A stretch of 64,000 nucleotides of DNA from Chloroflexi bacterium bin20 (GTDB taxonomy: Bacteria; Chloroflexota; Anaerolineae; Aggregatilineales; Phototrophicaceae): positions 1 through 64,000 of the forward strand of contig MPMG01000003.1 of the NCBI GenBank assembly GCA_002238485.1. The letters run 5' to 3'. The position numbers and the translations under genes are program-made. The notes below the pieces were generated by a model. It was not told where the DNA came from. It worked only from the letters and a program-made list of their open reading frames with translations, and searched no databases. Below, piece by piece: positions 17,139 to 25,793 of the stretch (its first letter is position 1; each line of letters opens with the position of its first letter).

Positions 17139-18428
17139 TCAGCCTGTGCCCTGCTTGGATGTTGCCAGCGGCTGTGGCGGGTTGCTTCGCGGCTCGCGCA
17201 CCCAGAAGTGCAGCAGCGCGCCACCGGCAATGCCACAGACCAGCATCAGCGCGAACAACTGGTCGAAGCCGATATCCGCCACCCAGCCGCCGATGATGGG
17301 CGCCAGGAAGACCACCGGCGCCAGCAACGTATTCGTCAAGCCGATGAAGGTCGGTTGGTCTTCGGGCAGGGCGAATTCCAGCACGATATTCAAGTGAGAG
17401 ATGCGGTCGGCTGCCAGCGCCGTGCCCAGCAGCGCAAATGCCGGCAGCAAACCGCCAAAATCGCTTGCAAATGCCGCCAAAGCTGCCGCCGCCGCCACAG
17501 CAAAAGCGAAAATCGTCAGGTTGAGCTTGTGCCCGCGCCGATCGCCCAGCCAGCCCAAGCCCAGCTGCATCACCGCCTGGCTGCCCAGCAAGACCGCCGT
17601 CAGCAAACCGACTTCCGCGCCGCTGAGCGAAAAGCGTTCGTTGCCAAAGACAATGAAGAAGCTCGCGCCCATCAAGCCCAGGCGGCTGACGGAATAGCTG
17701 AACAAGAAGCGCCGGAAGTTCGCGTTGCCGCCCAGCACAGCCGGCAGCTGTCGAAAATACTGCCGCTGCGAGATCTGCTCTTTGACGCTGGGGCTTTCTG
17801 GTTCGCGGTTGAGCGCCAAGCCGATCCAACTGATGCCCATGAAGACCGCTGCCGCCAGGAAGAGCGCCGCGAAGTTCTGTGGATAGGCGACTTCATCCAG
17901 CACGATGCCCACAAGAACCGCGCCAAAAACACCCATCAGGGTGCCCAGTCCATCGCTGACGCCGAAGAAGATGCCGCGCCGATTCACCGGCAGCACCTTG
18001 CCGATCATGGTGAACCAGGCCGGTGTCGCCACGCCCGCGCCAAATGCCGCCAAGCCGATGACCACATACACAGTCAGCAGTGCCAGGTTGGGCGAATTGA
18101 CAGCAAAAAGCCCAATGGCGAATCCCGCAAAGAAATAGGGCACGCGCTCCATCAAGCCGCCCACAAACATGACAAAAGGCAGCTTGCGTTTGAGGCGCTC
18201 GGCATGATTGGCGGCGAAGAGCTGCGGCAAATAAAAGCAGATGCTGAAGATGGCGGGCACGAGACCGATGGCGATCTTGGAATCGGTCAAGTTGCTGATC
18301 AAGAGCGGCATGATTGTTTCGCGCGAGATCAAGCTGAATGCTAGCGTGATGAAGGTGATGTCGATCAGGTTGACAGAAAAGTTCCAGCGCAGGTTTCGCT
18401 GGACGAATCGCTCGGTTTTCGCGTCCAA
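17139..18428 (-). CDS. MFS transporter (2), tandem paralogue
   Basis: About 429 residues from a TTG at 18428, which lies one base after the stop of fucosidase D (TGA then G then TTG) with GGGGCGG upstream. Motifs NLRWNFSVNLID and GWLGDRRGHKLNL match those of the next gene. About 12 membrane segments. The ATG at 18515 would overlap fucosidase D by 86 bases and adds unlikely residues. A duplicated, diverged pair may serve two related sugars, or may form a pair with split roles. Confidence 0.8.
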   Translation of the reverse strand: MDAKTERFVQRNLRWNFSVNLIDITFITLAFSLISRETIMPLLISNLTDSKIAIGLVPAIFSICFYLPQLFAANHAERLKRKLPFVMFVGGLMERVPYFFAGFAIGLFAVNSPNLALLTVYVVIGLAAFGAGVATPAWFTMIGKVLPVNRRGIFFGVSDGLGTLMGVFGAVLVGIVLDEVAYPQNFAALFLAAAVFMGISWIGLALNREPESPSVKEQISQRQYFRQLPAVLGGNANFRRFLFSYSVSRLGLMGASFFIVFGNERFSLSGAEVGLLTAVLLGSQAVMQLGLGWLGDRRGHKLNLTIFAFAVAAAAALAAFASDFGGLLPAFALLGTALAADRISHLNIVLEFALPEDQPTFIGLTNTLLAPVVFLAPIIGGWVADIGFDQLFALMLVCGIAGGALLHFWVREPRSNPPQPLATSKQGTG

Positions 18429-18429
18429 C

Positions 18430-19824
18430 TCAGCCGCCCCAGCCCGTGATTTGCAGGGCGTGCGCTGGCGATGCGGGCAGGTCGTTGGGCAAAGAGACAG
18501 CCAGGTCGCTGCCAACTTGCCGCCAGGTCAAATCACCTGTTTTGCCCAGCAGTTGGATGCTTGCGTCGCTCGGCGCGTCCAGCCCTTCAATGACGATCTC
18601 GCTTTCGGCCGGACTGCCCAGCAGGGTGGCGTAGAGCGCGTCGCCGTTTTGTGTGAAGCGGACTGCGAGTCCTTGTGTTGTCTGGCCGTCGGCGCGCTGC
18701 CACGGGCGGGTATCGAAGATGGCGGCGCCATTGCGGTCGAGCCAGCTTCCCAGCGCGCGCAGACGGTCGGCTTGATTCTGCGGGATGCTGCCATCGGCCA
18801 TCGGTCCTACATTCAGCAGCAGGTTGCCGTTCTTGCTGACGATATCGACGAACATGTGCACCAGCTCGCTTTCGGGCAGCAACTGATCGTCGCCTTCGTT
18901 GCGGTTGTAGCCAAATGAATGGCCGATTCCGCGGCAGGACTCCCACTTTTCAGGCTGGATGTCATCGAATTGGGCGTATTCTGGCGTGACAAAGTCGTGA
19001 TGCGGTCCGCGCGGGCTGATCAGCTCTTTGCCAGCTTGTGGCATGCGGTCGCGGCGCTGCGTAAAGCGGTCATTGATGACGCCTTCGGGCACGGCATTGT
19101 AGTAATAGGCAAAAAGTTCGCCCAAATCTGCCGCCTGGGGATAACCGATATCGTTCCACATCAAAGACGGCTGGTAGCGGTCGATCAGCTCTTTCCAATG
19201 CGCGATCGAGTAGTCCACGAATTCTGGCGTTTCAACGATCGTTCTCCAGACATCGGGCAAGTCTGCGATTGGCTGGTCGTTAAATGCCCAGTCCAGCCCG
19301 CCGGAGTAATAGATGCCCATGCGCAAGCCCGCTGCGCGCACGGCGTCTGTCAGCTCGCCGACTACATCGCGCTGACTGTGATAGTCGCTCTTGTGTGGGC
19401 AGGGGAAATCGCTCTTCCACAGGCAGAAGCCATCGTGATGCTTGCTGGTCAAGACGACATAACGCGCGTTGACTTCGCTGAACAGGTCCGCCATTTCGGC
19501 TGGCTGCCACCTTTTGAGCGCCGAATTGAAACCGGGAGCAAAGTCATCATAGCTGAAGTTGGCTCCGTACTGTTTGTTGTGCCAGGCGCGCGTCGGGCTA
19601 TCGTCAAAGCGCAAGGTGTTCATGTACCACTCGGCGTAGGAATTGTGGCGAAACCACTGACTCATGTCGCCGCGCTGGAAGACCTCGCCGATGTCGCCGC
19701 CATGTGGCGCCCAGGCTGGCACAGAATACAGACCCCAGTGGATGAAAATACCCAGCTTGGCATCGTGATACCAGTCGGGCGCCTGGTGAGCGCTCACCGA
19801 TTCGAGCGTTGGTTCGTAAAGCAT
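18430..19824 (-). CDS. GH29 alpha-L-fucosidase (D)
   Basis: 464 residues. GH29 features are LGIFIHWGLYSVPAW (24-38), LTSKHHDGFCLW (135-146) and SLMWND with likely nucleophile D225 (WND instead of WFD, a known variation). An insertion around residues 41-66 is absent from A and E. No signal peptide. AAAGGAC lies seven bases before ATG. Operon: chaperonin paralogue, propeller, this gene, then the MFS pair. Confidence 0.9.
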   Translation of the reverse strand: MLYEPTLESVSAHQAPDWYHDAKLGIFIHWGLYSVPAWAPHGGDIGEVFQRGDMSQWFRHNSYAEWYMNTLRFDDSPTRAWHNKQYGANFSYDDFAPGFNSALKRWQPAEMADLFSEVNARYVVLTSKHHDGFCLWKSDFPCPHKSDYHSQRDVVGELTDAVRAAGLRMGIYYSGGLDWAFNDQPIADLPDVWRTIVETPEFVDYSIAHWKELIDRYQPSLMWNDIGYPQAADLGELFAYYYNAVPEGVINDRFTQRRDRMPQAGKELISPRGPHHDFVTPEYAQFDDIQPEKWESCRGIGHSFGYNRNEGDDQLLPESELVHMFVDIVSKNGNLLLNVGPMADGSIPQNQADRLRALGSWLDRNGAAIFDTRPWQRADGQTTQGLAVRFTQNGDALYATLLGSPAESEIVIEGLDAPSDASIQLLGKTGDLTWRQVGSDLAVSLPNDLPASPAHALQITGWGG

Positions 19825-19852
19825 GTGATCGTCCTTTCAACAATTTTTGTCT

Positions 19853-20686
19853 TTACGGAATTGTTTGTCTTAGGTCGGTTGCGGGCACAGTCACAATTTG
19901 TCCGTCCGCCATGCCCAGCAGCAGCGCATCGCCGGCCAGCGCCAGGCAATCTACGCCGTCTGCGATCGGCAGCCAGGTTTCGCCATCGTCCTGCGAGAAA
20001 ATCGCGCGGTCATCCAGTTGCACAGCCAGTCCTTCCGCGATCAGCGCCAGCCCATTGACCGCCCCAGCGCCCACTTTGATCTGCTCGACGCGCGCTGCCT
20101 CAATGCGCAGCAGGCCATGCGAATCACAGCCGGCATAGAGCGCGCCATCTTCGGCGACCGCCAGGCTAAGCACATTTTCGCGCCCGCTGCCGATATCTAT
20201 ATCCTGCCAGAGCCGCCCGCCATTGTGGCTGATGTAAATGCCTGTGCTTGTGCCGGCATAGACCGTGCCATCGTCAGCGAATTGAGGCGACAGCGCCAGA
20301 CAGTTGACGCTGTGATCAAACAAACCATGATTGTGCGCTTGCCAGGTTGCGCCGCCATCTGCCGACCGGAAGATGCCATCGGCGAATGTGCCCGTTAGCA
20401 GACAACCAGAGTCCACGCAGAGACAGGTAACCAGCGGCGCAGGCAGACGAAACGCGCATACTTCCCAACTGCTGCCCCCATCGAACGAGCGCGCGACGCC
20501 GCCATGCACCCCGGCCAGCAGCGTATCGCCCCTTGCAGCCACGCAAAGCGCCGGAATATCGCCCACATCCTGCCAGCTGGCGAAGAGATTGTGCTGCGCC
20601 CCGTCTGGGTCGATGCGCCACAATCCGCTGTGACGCGCCGCATACAGGCAGTCGCCCGACAGCAGCGCTTGATGAGTCCGATCCAT
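19853..20686 (-). CDS. BNR/Asp-box beta-propeller protein
   Basis: 277 residues, cytoplasmic (no signal peptide or membrane segment). At least four Asp-box motifs (SFDGGSSW, SADGGATW, SHNGGRLW, SQDDGETW) recur about every 50 residues, so a beta-propeller of sialidase/BNR type is expected. It lacks the arginine triad context of true sialidases, so an enzyme role is doubtful. It sits one base after the chaperonin paralogue and 28 bases before fucosidase D. Possible roles are ligand sensing or scaffolding; none is proven. Confidence 0.7.
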   Translation of the reverse strand: MDRTHQALLSGDCLYAARHSGLWRIDPDGAQHNLFASWQDVGDIPALCVAARGDTLLAGVHGGVARSFDGGSSWEVCAFRLPAPLVTCLCVDSGCLLTGTFADGIFRSADGGATWQAHNHGLFDHSVNCLALSPQFADDGTVYAGTSTGIYISHNGGRLWQDIDIGSGRENVLSLAVAEDGALYAGCDSHGLLRIEAARVEQIKVGAGAVNGLALIAEGLAVQLDDRAIFSQDDGETWLPIADGVDCLALAGDALLLGMADGQIVTVPATDLRQTIP

Positions 20687-20687
20687 G

Positions 20688-22295
20688 CTAGGGCTCCGTC
20701 ATCGTTTCGGGCTCGCGGTGCAGCACCAGCACATCAATGGTCAAGGCCAGCGCCGCGCTCATGACCGCCCGCTGCATTGCCTCGACTTGCACTTGCGCGA
20801 CATCGACGATGCCCGTCGCCGCCATATCCACGAAGCGTCCGCGCATCACATCAAATCCCGTACCCTTGTCGCAATCGGGCAGCTGCGCCAGGATCTCACT
20901 GGGATCATAACCGGCATTGCGCAACAGTTGGCGTGCCGGCGCTTCCATTGCCTTCGCCAGGATCTGCTGTGCCGCTCGCGCTTCCAATTCGTCATGGGCA
21001 GGCTGTTCTTGCAGCAGCCAGTCGCGGCAGTCCAGCAGCGCCACGCCTCCGCCAGGGATCACGCCGCCTGCTATGGCACTGCGCAGGGCGCGAATGCTGC
21101 GTTCGGCCAGGTCTTTTCGCTGGCGGATCTCGTCTTCAGCGATGCCACCGACATAGAGCGTGGCCAGCCCGCCATTCAGCCTGCCCAAGCGCCCCAACAG
21201 ACGCGCGCTTGTGTCGTCGTCCTTGGATTCGTCAAAAGCCTTGCGCAGCCGCCGCACCGTCGCTCGCAGCGCATGCGGGTCGCCGCCACCACTGGCGAAT
21301 CCGAAGTTCTTGTCGTCCGCCCAGACCCAGCGCGCCGAGCCAAAGTCGCTTTTCTGCACATCGTCCAGTGTCTCGCCTGCGCCTTGCAAAATGGGACGGC
21401 CGCCTGTCAAAAGCGCGATATCGGCCTTGGCCTGTTGCAAGTCGGCTGGCACGAATTCATCCAGCTTGATGACAATGGTTTGCATTCTGTCGCGCATCCG
21501 CTTGTCCAGCACCACCGACAAGCCTTTTTCCGATATGGAACTGACGATCAGCAGCAGCTGTTTGTACCCGCTGCGCAGAGCCAGCTGCATGACCGGCACG
21601 AGCTCCGCTGGTTCTTCTATCTCGGCATCGCTGACGAGGATGGCGGCATCGTGCATTTCGGCGATTGCGCGCGTTGTGCCACGCAGCATTTCTTTGCTCT
21701 GCACGCCGCCTAGCCAATAGCTGCCTTCGACATAATTGTGCGTCATGTGGCGACCATGCCCGGCGCGGACATCGACTTGCCCATAGCGCCCCAGCGTATA
21801 GATGATTTCGCCCAGACTGTCTGCCATCTCTTCGTCGGAACAGATTGTAAAAGCCAAAGCGCTCAGCTCGGCTTGGCTGTGCAACTGGCGGGCATCGGCG
21901 ACGAGTTGCTGGCTGAGCGCTGGCAGCAGCCGCAGCATATGCGCGCGCAGGCGGTTGGGGTCGCAGCCAGCCGCTAGAAAACGCAGGCCTTCTCTATAGA
22001 TTTGCTGGTAGAGCACAGCCAGCGTGGCCGCGCCGTCACCGAGTGTCTGCTGCATCTTCCACAGCGCCTGCCGCAGCAGCATGGCGCCGGCGTCGGCCTG
22101 TTTATCGGCAATGGCGATGATGCGACGGGCGATCAAGCCACCATCGTCCAGCAACTCAAACTTGTCCAGATTTTGGGCGATGGCGCGGCGCGGCAGCGGA
22201 CCCAGAGTCGGCGCGACAGCCTGCACCAGTTGGTCGAAGCCCCGTTGCAGCGCTTGCTGTGTCTGCGGATGATGGATGACTTTGGGTGTAGGCAT
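20688..22295 (-). CDS. divergent GroEL/Cpn60 paralogue
   Basis: 535 residues, the normal length of GroEL. Conserved chaperonin features are TLGP (30-33), GDGAAT (87-92), GGVIPGGGVAL (410-420) and AMEAPARQLLRNAGYDPSEI. But the ATP-hydrolysis Asp of GroEL (D398 in E. coli) aligns with R399 here, the segment after TLGP is rewritten (no GRNV) and the GGM tail is missing. It is probably a specialised or ATPase-poor chaperonin. It heads an operon with a propeller, two fucosidases, two MFS genes and a kinase. No groES lies next to it, and it is unlikely to be the housekeeping GroEL. Confidence 0.85.
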   Translation of the reverse strand: MPTPKVIHHPQTQQALQRGFDQLVQAVAPTLGPLPRRAIAQNLDKFELLDDGGLIARRIIAIADKQADAGAMLLRQALWKMQQTLGDGAATLAVLYQQIYREGLRFLAAGCDPNRLRAHMLRLLPALSQQLVADARQLHSQAELSALAFTICSDEEMADSLGEIIYTLGRYGQVDVRAGHGRHMTHNYVEGSYWLGGVQSKEMLRGTTRAIAEMHDAAILVSDAEIEEPAELVPVMQLALRSGYKQLLLIVSSISEKGLSVVLDKRMRDRMQTIVIKLDEFVPADLQQAKADIALLTGGRPILQGAGETLDDVQKSDFGSARWVWADDKNFGFASGGGDPHALRATVRRLRKAFDESKDDDTSARLLGRLGRLNGGLATLYVGGIAEDEIRQRKDLAERSIRALRSAIAGGVIPGGGVALLDCRDWLLQEQPAHDELEARAAQQILAKAMEAPARQLLRNAGYDPSEILAQLPDCDKGTGFDVMRGRFVDMAATGIVDVAQVQVEAMQRAVMSAALALTIDVLVLHREPETMTEP

Positions 22296-22312
22296 AAAAA
22301 CGCGTCAAGTTG

Positions 22313-22330
22313 GCTGGCAAACGCTGGCAA
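22313..22330. promoter_or_regulatory. direct repeats one helical turn apart at the chaperonin promoter
   Basis: GCTGGCAA occurs at 22313-22320 and again at 22323-22330, a 10-bp period. The second copy touches the -10 element of the minus-strand promoter. It could be the site of the divergent IclR regulator or another repressor. Confidence 0.35.
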
Positions 22331-22359
22331 GCATACCACAATCGGTTTTCATCTGCCAA
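22330..22359 (-). promoter_or_regulatory. promoter of the chaperonin-fucosidase-MFS operon
   Basis: On the minus strand TTGGCA (22359-22354), an 18-bp spacer and TATGCT (22335-22330). It gives a leader of about 28 bases before ATG 22295, with no good ribosome site seen. Confidence 0.5.
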
Positions 22360-22447
22360 AGCGGGATTGATAGCGGCATGGTCGGCGGCAGGCGGCGACT
22401 TGCGCATATGATTTTTGCTGCTTTACGGTAGGATAGGGGCAGAAGCA

Positions 22448-23296
22448 ATGTCGGAGTCGCCGGGCATGAGCGAAAAAAAGAAAGACCCGCGCATCATCGC
22501 GTCGCTGCAACGCGCGCTGGATATCTTGTCGCTTTTTGGTCCGCAATCGCCAGAATTGGGAATCACCGACATCGCCAAGGCGCTCAGCTTGCACAAGAGC
22601 ACCGCTTCGGGATTGGTCTATACCCTGCAGCGCAACGGCTATATCGCGCAGAACCCGGAGAATCGCCGCTATCATCTGGGCTTGCAGCTGGTAGAGCGCG
22701 CTGGCGTTCTTCTCGACCAGATCGAGATCCGCAAGATCGCCATGCCCGAGCTGGAATACCTGCGCGACTGGTCTACCGAAAGCGTCAACCTGGCTATCCT
22801 GGAAGAAAACCAGATCATCTACATTGAACGATTGCTGAGCGAAAAGAGCCTGGGCTTCCGCAATCATATCGGCAAGCGCGCCTGGCCCCATTCAACTGCG
22901 CTGGGAAAAGCCATCTTGTCGCATCTGCCCGCGCAGGAATCGCTGTCGATTTTGCAGTCCTATCGCCTGGACTCCATGACGCCCAATACCATCACCGACA
23001 TCGACGAACTGTTGAAACAATTTGAGGTCTTTCGTCAGCAGGGCTATGCTATTGAGCGCGAAGAGAACGAGCTCGGCGGTTTGTGCATCTCCGCGCCCAT
23101 ACACAGTTATGGCGCTGCGCCCGTGGCCGCTGTCAGCGTGTCGATTCCCTTGTCGCGCTTGGATGAAGCGAAGATCCCGACTTATGGCGCGAAAGTGGTC
23201 GAAGTCGCTAGGCGCGTCTCGGGCAAGCTCGGCTATTCGCTGGAACCGCGCGCCTCTATCTATGCGTCTGCCGAACAGGGCGCGGCGGGGGCATAG
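22448..23296 (+). CDS. IclR-family transcriptional regulator
   Basis: About 282 residues. The N-terminal winged helix-turn-helix (SLQRALDILSLF...ITDIAKALSLHKSTASGLVYTL) is followed by the IclR effector domain (LNLAILE-like motif VNLAILEENQIIYIE, ALGKAILSHLP, ENELGGLCISAPI). ATG 22448 with AGGGG upstream is favoured. Divergent from the chaperonin-fucosidase operon, it is the only regulator inside the glycan region and so the best candidate for its controller. IclR proteins often respond to small carbon-source metabolites. Its 3' end overlaps the beta-helix gene by 37 bases. Confidence 0.9.
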   Translation: MSESPGMSEKKKDPRIIASLQRALDILSLFGPQSPELGITDIAKALSLHKSTASGLVYTLQRNGYIAQNPENRRYHLGLQLVERAGVLLDQIEIRKIAMPELEYLRDWSTESVNLAILEENQIIYIERLLSEKSLGFRNHIGKRAWPHSTALGKAILSHLPAQESLSILQSYRLDSMTPNTITDIDELLKQFEVFRQQGYAIEREENELGGLCISAPIHSYGAAPVAAVSVSIPLSRLDEAKIPTYGAKVVEVARRVSGKLGYSLEPRASIYASAEQGAAGA

Positions 23297-24345
23297 TGAC
23301 TGCCGAATGTGCCTGATGTCTCGCCCATGGCGTTATCCCAAAGCCAATTGTTACAGATCTGCCCCTGACCGTCCACAAGAATCTTGACGCCGCCAGCCTC
23401 GTTGTCATAGATGAGATTGCCATAGACTTCGTTTTCCACGCCATATTGAACGCCGTCGACCAAGTGCCCGCCTAGTCGAACTCCCGCGCCAACGCTGCCA
23501 TAGATTTCGTTGTAGCGGATGATATTGGCTTTGCCGCGCGAGACGATGCCCCCCGAGTTGGGGTCTTTTTGCCCCGTGCAGATGTTGTATTCGATGATAT
23601 TGTGCTGCGTGCCTTCTTTGGCTTCCACGCACTCGTTGCCCTGGGTATCGATGACATTGTGATGAACCCAGTTGTGCGCCGTGATGTCCGGTTCAATCGT
23701 CAGGTTAATGTCCCACTGCTTGCTGGATGTGCCGATGTAGACGGCTTCGCCAACCACGCCGTGGGCATGAAAAACGAAATCCCAAATGCCACAGTCGTGG
23801 AAGGTCGACCAGGCGATCTCGTTGTGACTCGCGAAGTATTTGAGGCGCAGGCATTCTTCGCCGGCATTGCGAAACGTCATATTCAGCACGCGCAAGTTGT
23901 TCACGCCATCGCGGACATCGTAGCCGATCACATACAGCAATTTCTCACGAAATGCGCCCATGCGATTCGGCTCGGCATTGCGGCGCAGACCATCAATTGT
24001 GAAGCCGATCAGGCTGATGTAATCGTGATGCACCTGGAAGATGCGGTTGCTGGTTAATCCGTGCACGACAGCGTTCTGCGTCCCAACAATCGTGATGGGC
24101 TTGCCGGGCGCTCCATCGCGGACGGTGAAGACATCTTGATAATAATGCCCGGGCTGCAAGTGAATGGCGTCGCCGGGCTGGGCGATCTGCAGGGCGCGCT
24201 GAATGCTGCGGAACGGAGCGGCGAGGCTCGTCCCGGCCTGGTTGTCGTCGCCTTGCGGATGCACATAATATTGCTCGCCGGACTGCGCGTTGATAGGCAG
24301 GCAGAGCAGCAGAGTCAATACTGCGATTGCGATGAGGCCTTTCAT
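23260..24345 (-). CDS. secreted right-handed beta-helix protein (pectate-lyase-like)
   Basis: 361 residues with a clear signal peptide (MKGLIAIAVLTLLLCLPINA, cut after AQS or nearby). The DUF1565-like N-terminus (YYVHPQGDD...SIQRALQIAQPGD) and repeated HNVI/YNEI/NLIYDNEAG turns indicate a parallel beta-helix, as in pectate and chondroitin lyases or glycan-binding proteins. It is the only exported degradation candidate in the glycan region and may cut the outer polymer before uptake. It is the last gene of the minus-strand ABC operon and overlaps the IclR gene tail to tail. Confidence 0.75.
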   Translation of the reverse strand: MKGLIAIAVLTLLLCLPINAQSGEQYYVHPQGDDNQAGTSLAAPFRSIQRALQIAQPGDAIHLQPGHYYQDVFTVRDGAPGKPITIVGTQNAVVHGLTSNRIFQVHHDYISLIGFTIDGLRRNAEPNRMGAFREKLLYVIGYDVRDGVNNLRVLNMTFRNAGEECLRLKYFASHNEIAWSTFHDCGIWDFVFHAHGVVGEAVYIGTSSKQWDINLTIEPDITAHNWVHHNVIDTQGNECVEAKEGTQHNIIEYNICTGQKDPNSGGIVSRGKANIIRYNEIYGSVGAGVRLGGHLVDGVQYGVENEVYGNLIYDNEAGGVKILVDGQGQICNNWLWDNAMGETSGTFGSHYAPAAPCSADA

Positions 24346-24355
24346 GTTTGTCCCA

Positions 24356-24391
24356 AAATGGAGTGGGCACAGATCTTGCCCATGCCCACTC
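24356..24391 (-). terminator. hairpin after the solute-binding protein gene
   Basis: A perfect 9-bp stem, GAGTGGGCA (24361-24369) with TGCCCACTC (24383-24391), is followed on the minus strand by a short T stretch (24356-24359). It may partly terminate or stabilise the mRNA of the binding protein and reduce expression of the beta-helix gene. Confidence 0.55.
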
Positions 24392-24405
24392 TAGCGCGTT
24401 TGCGC

Positions 24406-25707
24406 CTATTCGTAGTCTTCGATGTTCTCGAGGATGTAGCTGACTTCTTCGTCGATGCGCATCATAGCTTCTTCGGCAGTGGCCGCGCCGATCCAGACTT
24501 CGCCCAGTTCTTGCTTCCACAGCGAATCAAAGGCGGAGTACATGGGGTGGATCGGATCGTACATCGAGAAGTAGTTGCCCTCGCCGGCCAAGAAAGCTTC
24601 TTTGTTCGATCCCGGCAGCAGCTCGGGATCCAAGAAGCGCGGATCGCTCTTGAATTCCGACAAGACGGGCGTCATGACCTGCAAGTCCAGCAGCATATTG
24701 ACGCCGAGCGATCCAGGCCCCGCCAGGAATTTCACGAGCTCCCAGGCTTCATCCGGATGTTCGGAATCGGCTGAGATGGCATAGCAACTGCCGTCGGCGC
24801 GATTGACCGCCTCGCCGCTTTCGCCCAGGGGCAGGGCAGCCATATCAAAGTCGAAACCCGAGCCGAGATAACGTTGCATGCGCCAGTGGCCCACAACCTG
24901 CATGGCCGATTTGCCAGCAGCGAACAGGTCGCTGATGTCGGCGCGCTGCTCATCGGAAGGCATGACATTGTGTTCGAGGATTAGGTCGGCAACGAATTGA
25001 ACGGAGTCGATCACGCCTTGATCCATGCCATAGAATTCGGTGGGATGGCGAACATCGTCGAACAAGCCGCGATCGGTGTTGGTCCAGACCACCATGGGCC
25101 AGTAGTTGCGGAAGGTATCGACGCCAAACTGGTCGGTTACGCCATCGCCATCGGTATCCAGGGTCAGGGCGGTGGCAGTCTCGACGAAATCATCCCAGGT
25201 CCAGCCATCTACCGGATAATCAACGCCGGCGGCATCGAAGATTTCCTTGTTGTAGTAGACGACCAGGGCGGCATTGTCGATCGGCAGACAGTGCAGCTCG
25301 CCATCAATCATGTAGTTGGCCAGGATGGTCGAGTCATAGACCGACAGGTCAATGCCATCGCGCTCGACAAATTCGTTGATCGTCAGCAGCGCGCCCTTGC
25401 TGGCATAGGCGTTGGCGACATGCGTGGCCGGATAGAAGACATCGGGCGGCGTGCCACCGGCGACTGTCGTCTGCAGCTTGGTGTAATAGTCGCTGCCGCT
25501 GCCGATATTCTCGAATTCGACACCGATGCCGGTTGCATCAGTAAAAGCCTGCGCGACAGGCATGGCGACATTCTCGACGCGATTCTGGTCCCAGCGCATG
25601 AACCATTTGATGGTCACGCCAGCGTCTTGCGCCGCTGCGCCCAGGCTCATGGACAGGAATATCACCATAACCAGGGCGGTTAGCAGGGTTTTGCGATTGC
25701 CTAACAT
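24406..25707 (-). CDS. CUT1-family sugar ABC transporter solute-binding protein (1)
   Basis: 433 residues. A Sec signal peptide (hydrophobic residues 8-25, ending AAAQ) precedes an extracellular binding domain of the carbohydrate type (FENIGSGSDYYTKLQT, DVFYPATHVANAYA, VVYYNKEIFDAAGVDYP). AGGAGC lies ahead of ATG. Two permease genes directly upstream on the same strand complete the importer; no ATPase gene is present. No lipobox is seen, so the anchor is unclear. Likely ligand: oligosaccharide from the glycan processed by this region. Confidence 0.9.
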   Translation of the reverse strand: MLGNRKTLLTALVMVIFLSMSLGAAAQDAGVTIKWFMRWDQNRVENVAMPVAQAFTDATGIGVEFENIGSGSDYYTKLQTTVAGGTPPDVFYPATHVANAYASKGALLTINEFVERDGIDLSVYDSTILANYMIDGELHCLPIDNAALVVYYNKEIFDAAGVDYPVDGWTWDDFVETATALTLDTDGDGVTDQFGVDTFRNYWPMVVWTNTDRGLFDDVRHPTEFYGMDQGVIDSVQFVADLILEHNVMPSDEQRADISDLFAAGKSAMQVVGHWRMQRYLGSGFDFDMAALPLGESGEAVNRADGSCYAISADSEHPDEAWELVKFLAGPGSLGVNMLLDLQVMTPVLSEFKSDPRFLDPELLPGSNKEAFLAGEGNYFSMYDPIHPMYSAFDSLWKQELGEVWIGAATAEEAMMRIDEEVSYILENIEDYE

Positions 25708-25793
25708 GGGTTTGCTCCTATAGATTTGGATTGGATTGCCGCAAGTTGATTCTGTATTGGGTCGCCAGCGCCACCTCCTTTCGCTGCATTTGC

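Noticed and set aside
19853..20686. True sialidase
   Set aside because: Asp-boxes are present but no signal peptide, FRIP motif or arginine triad was found.
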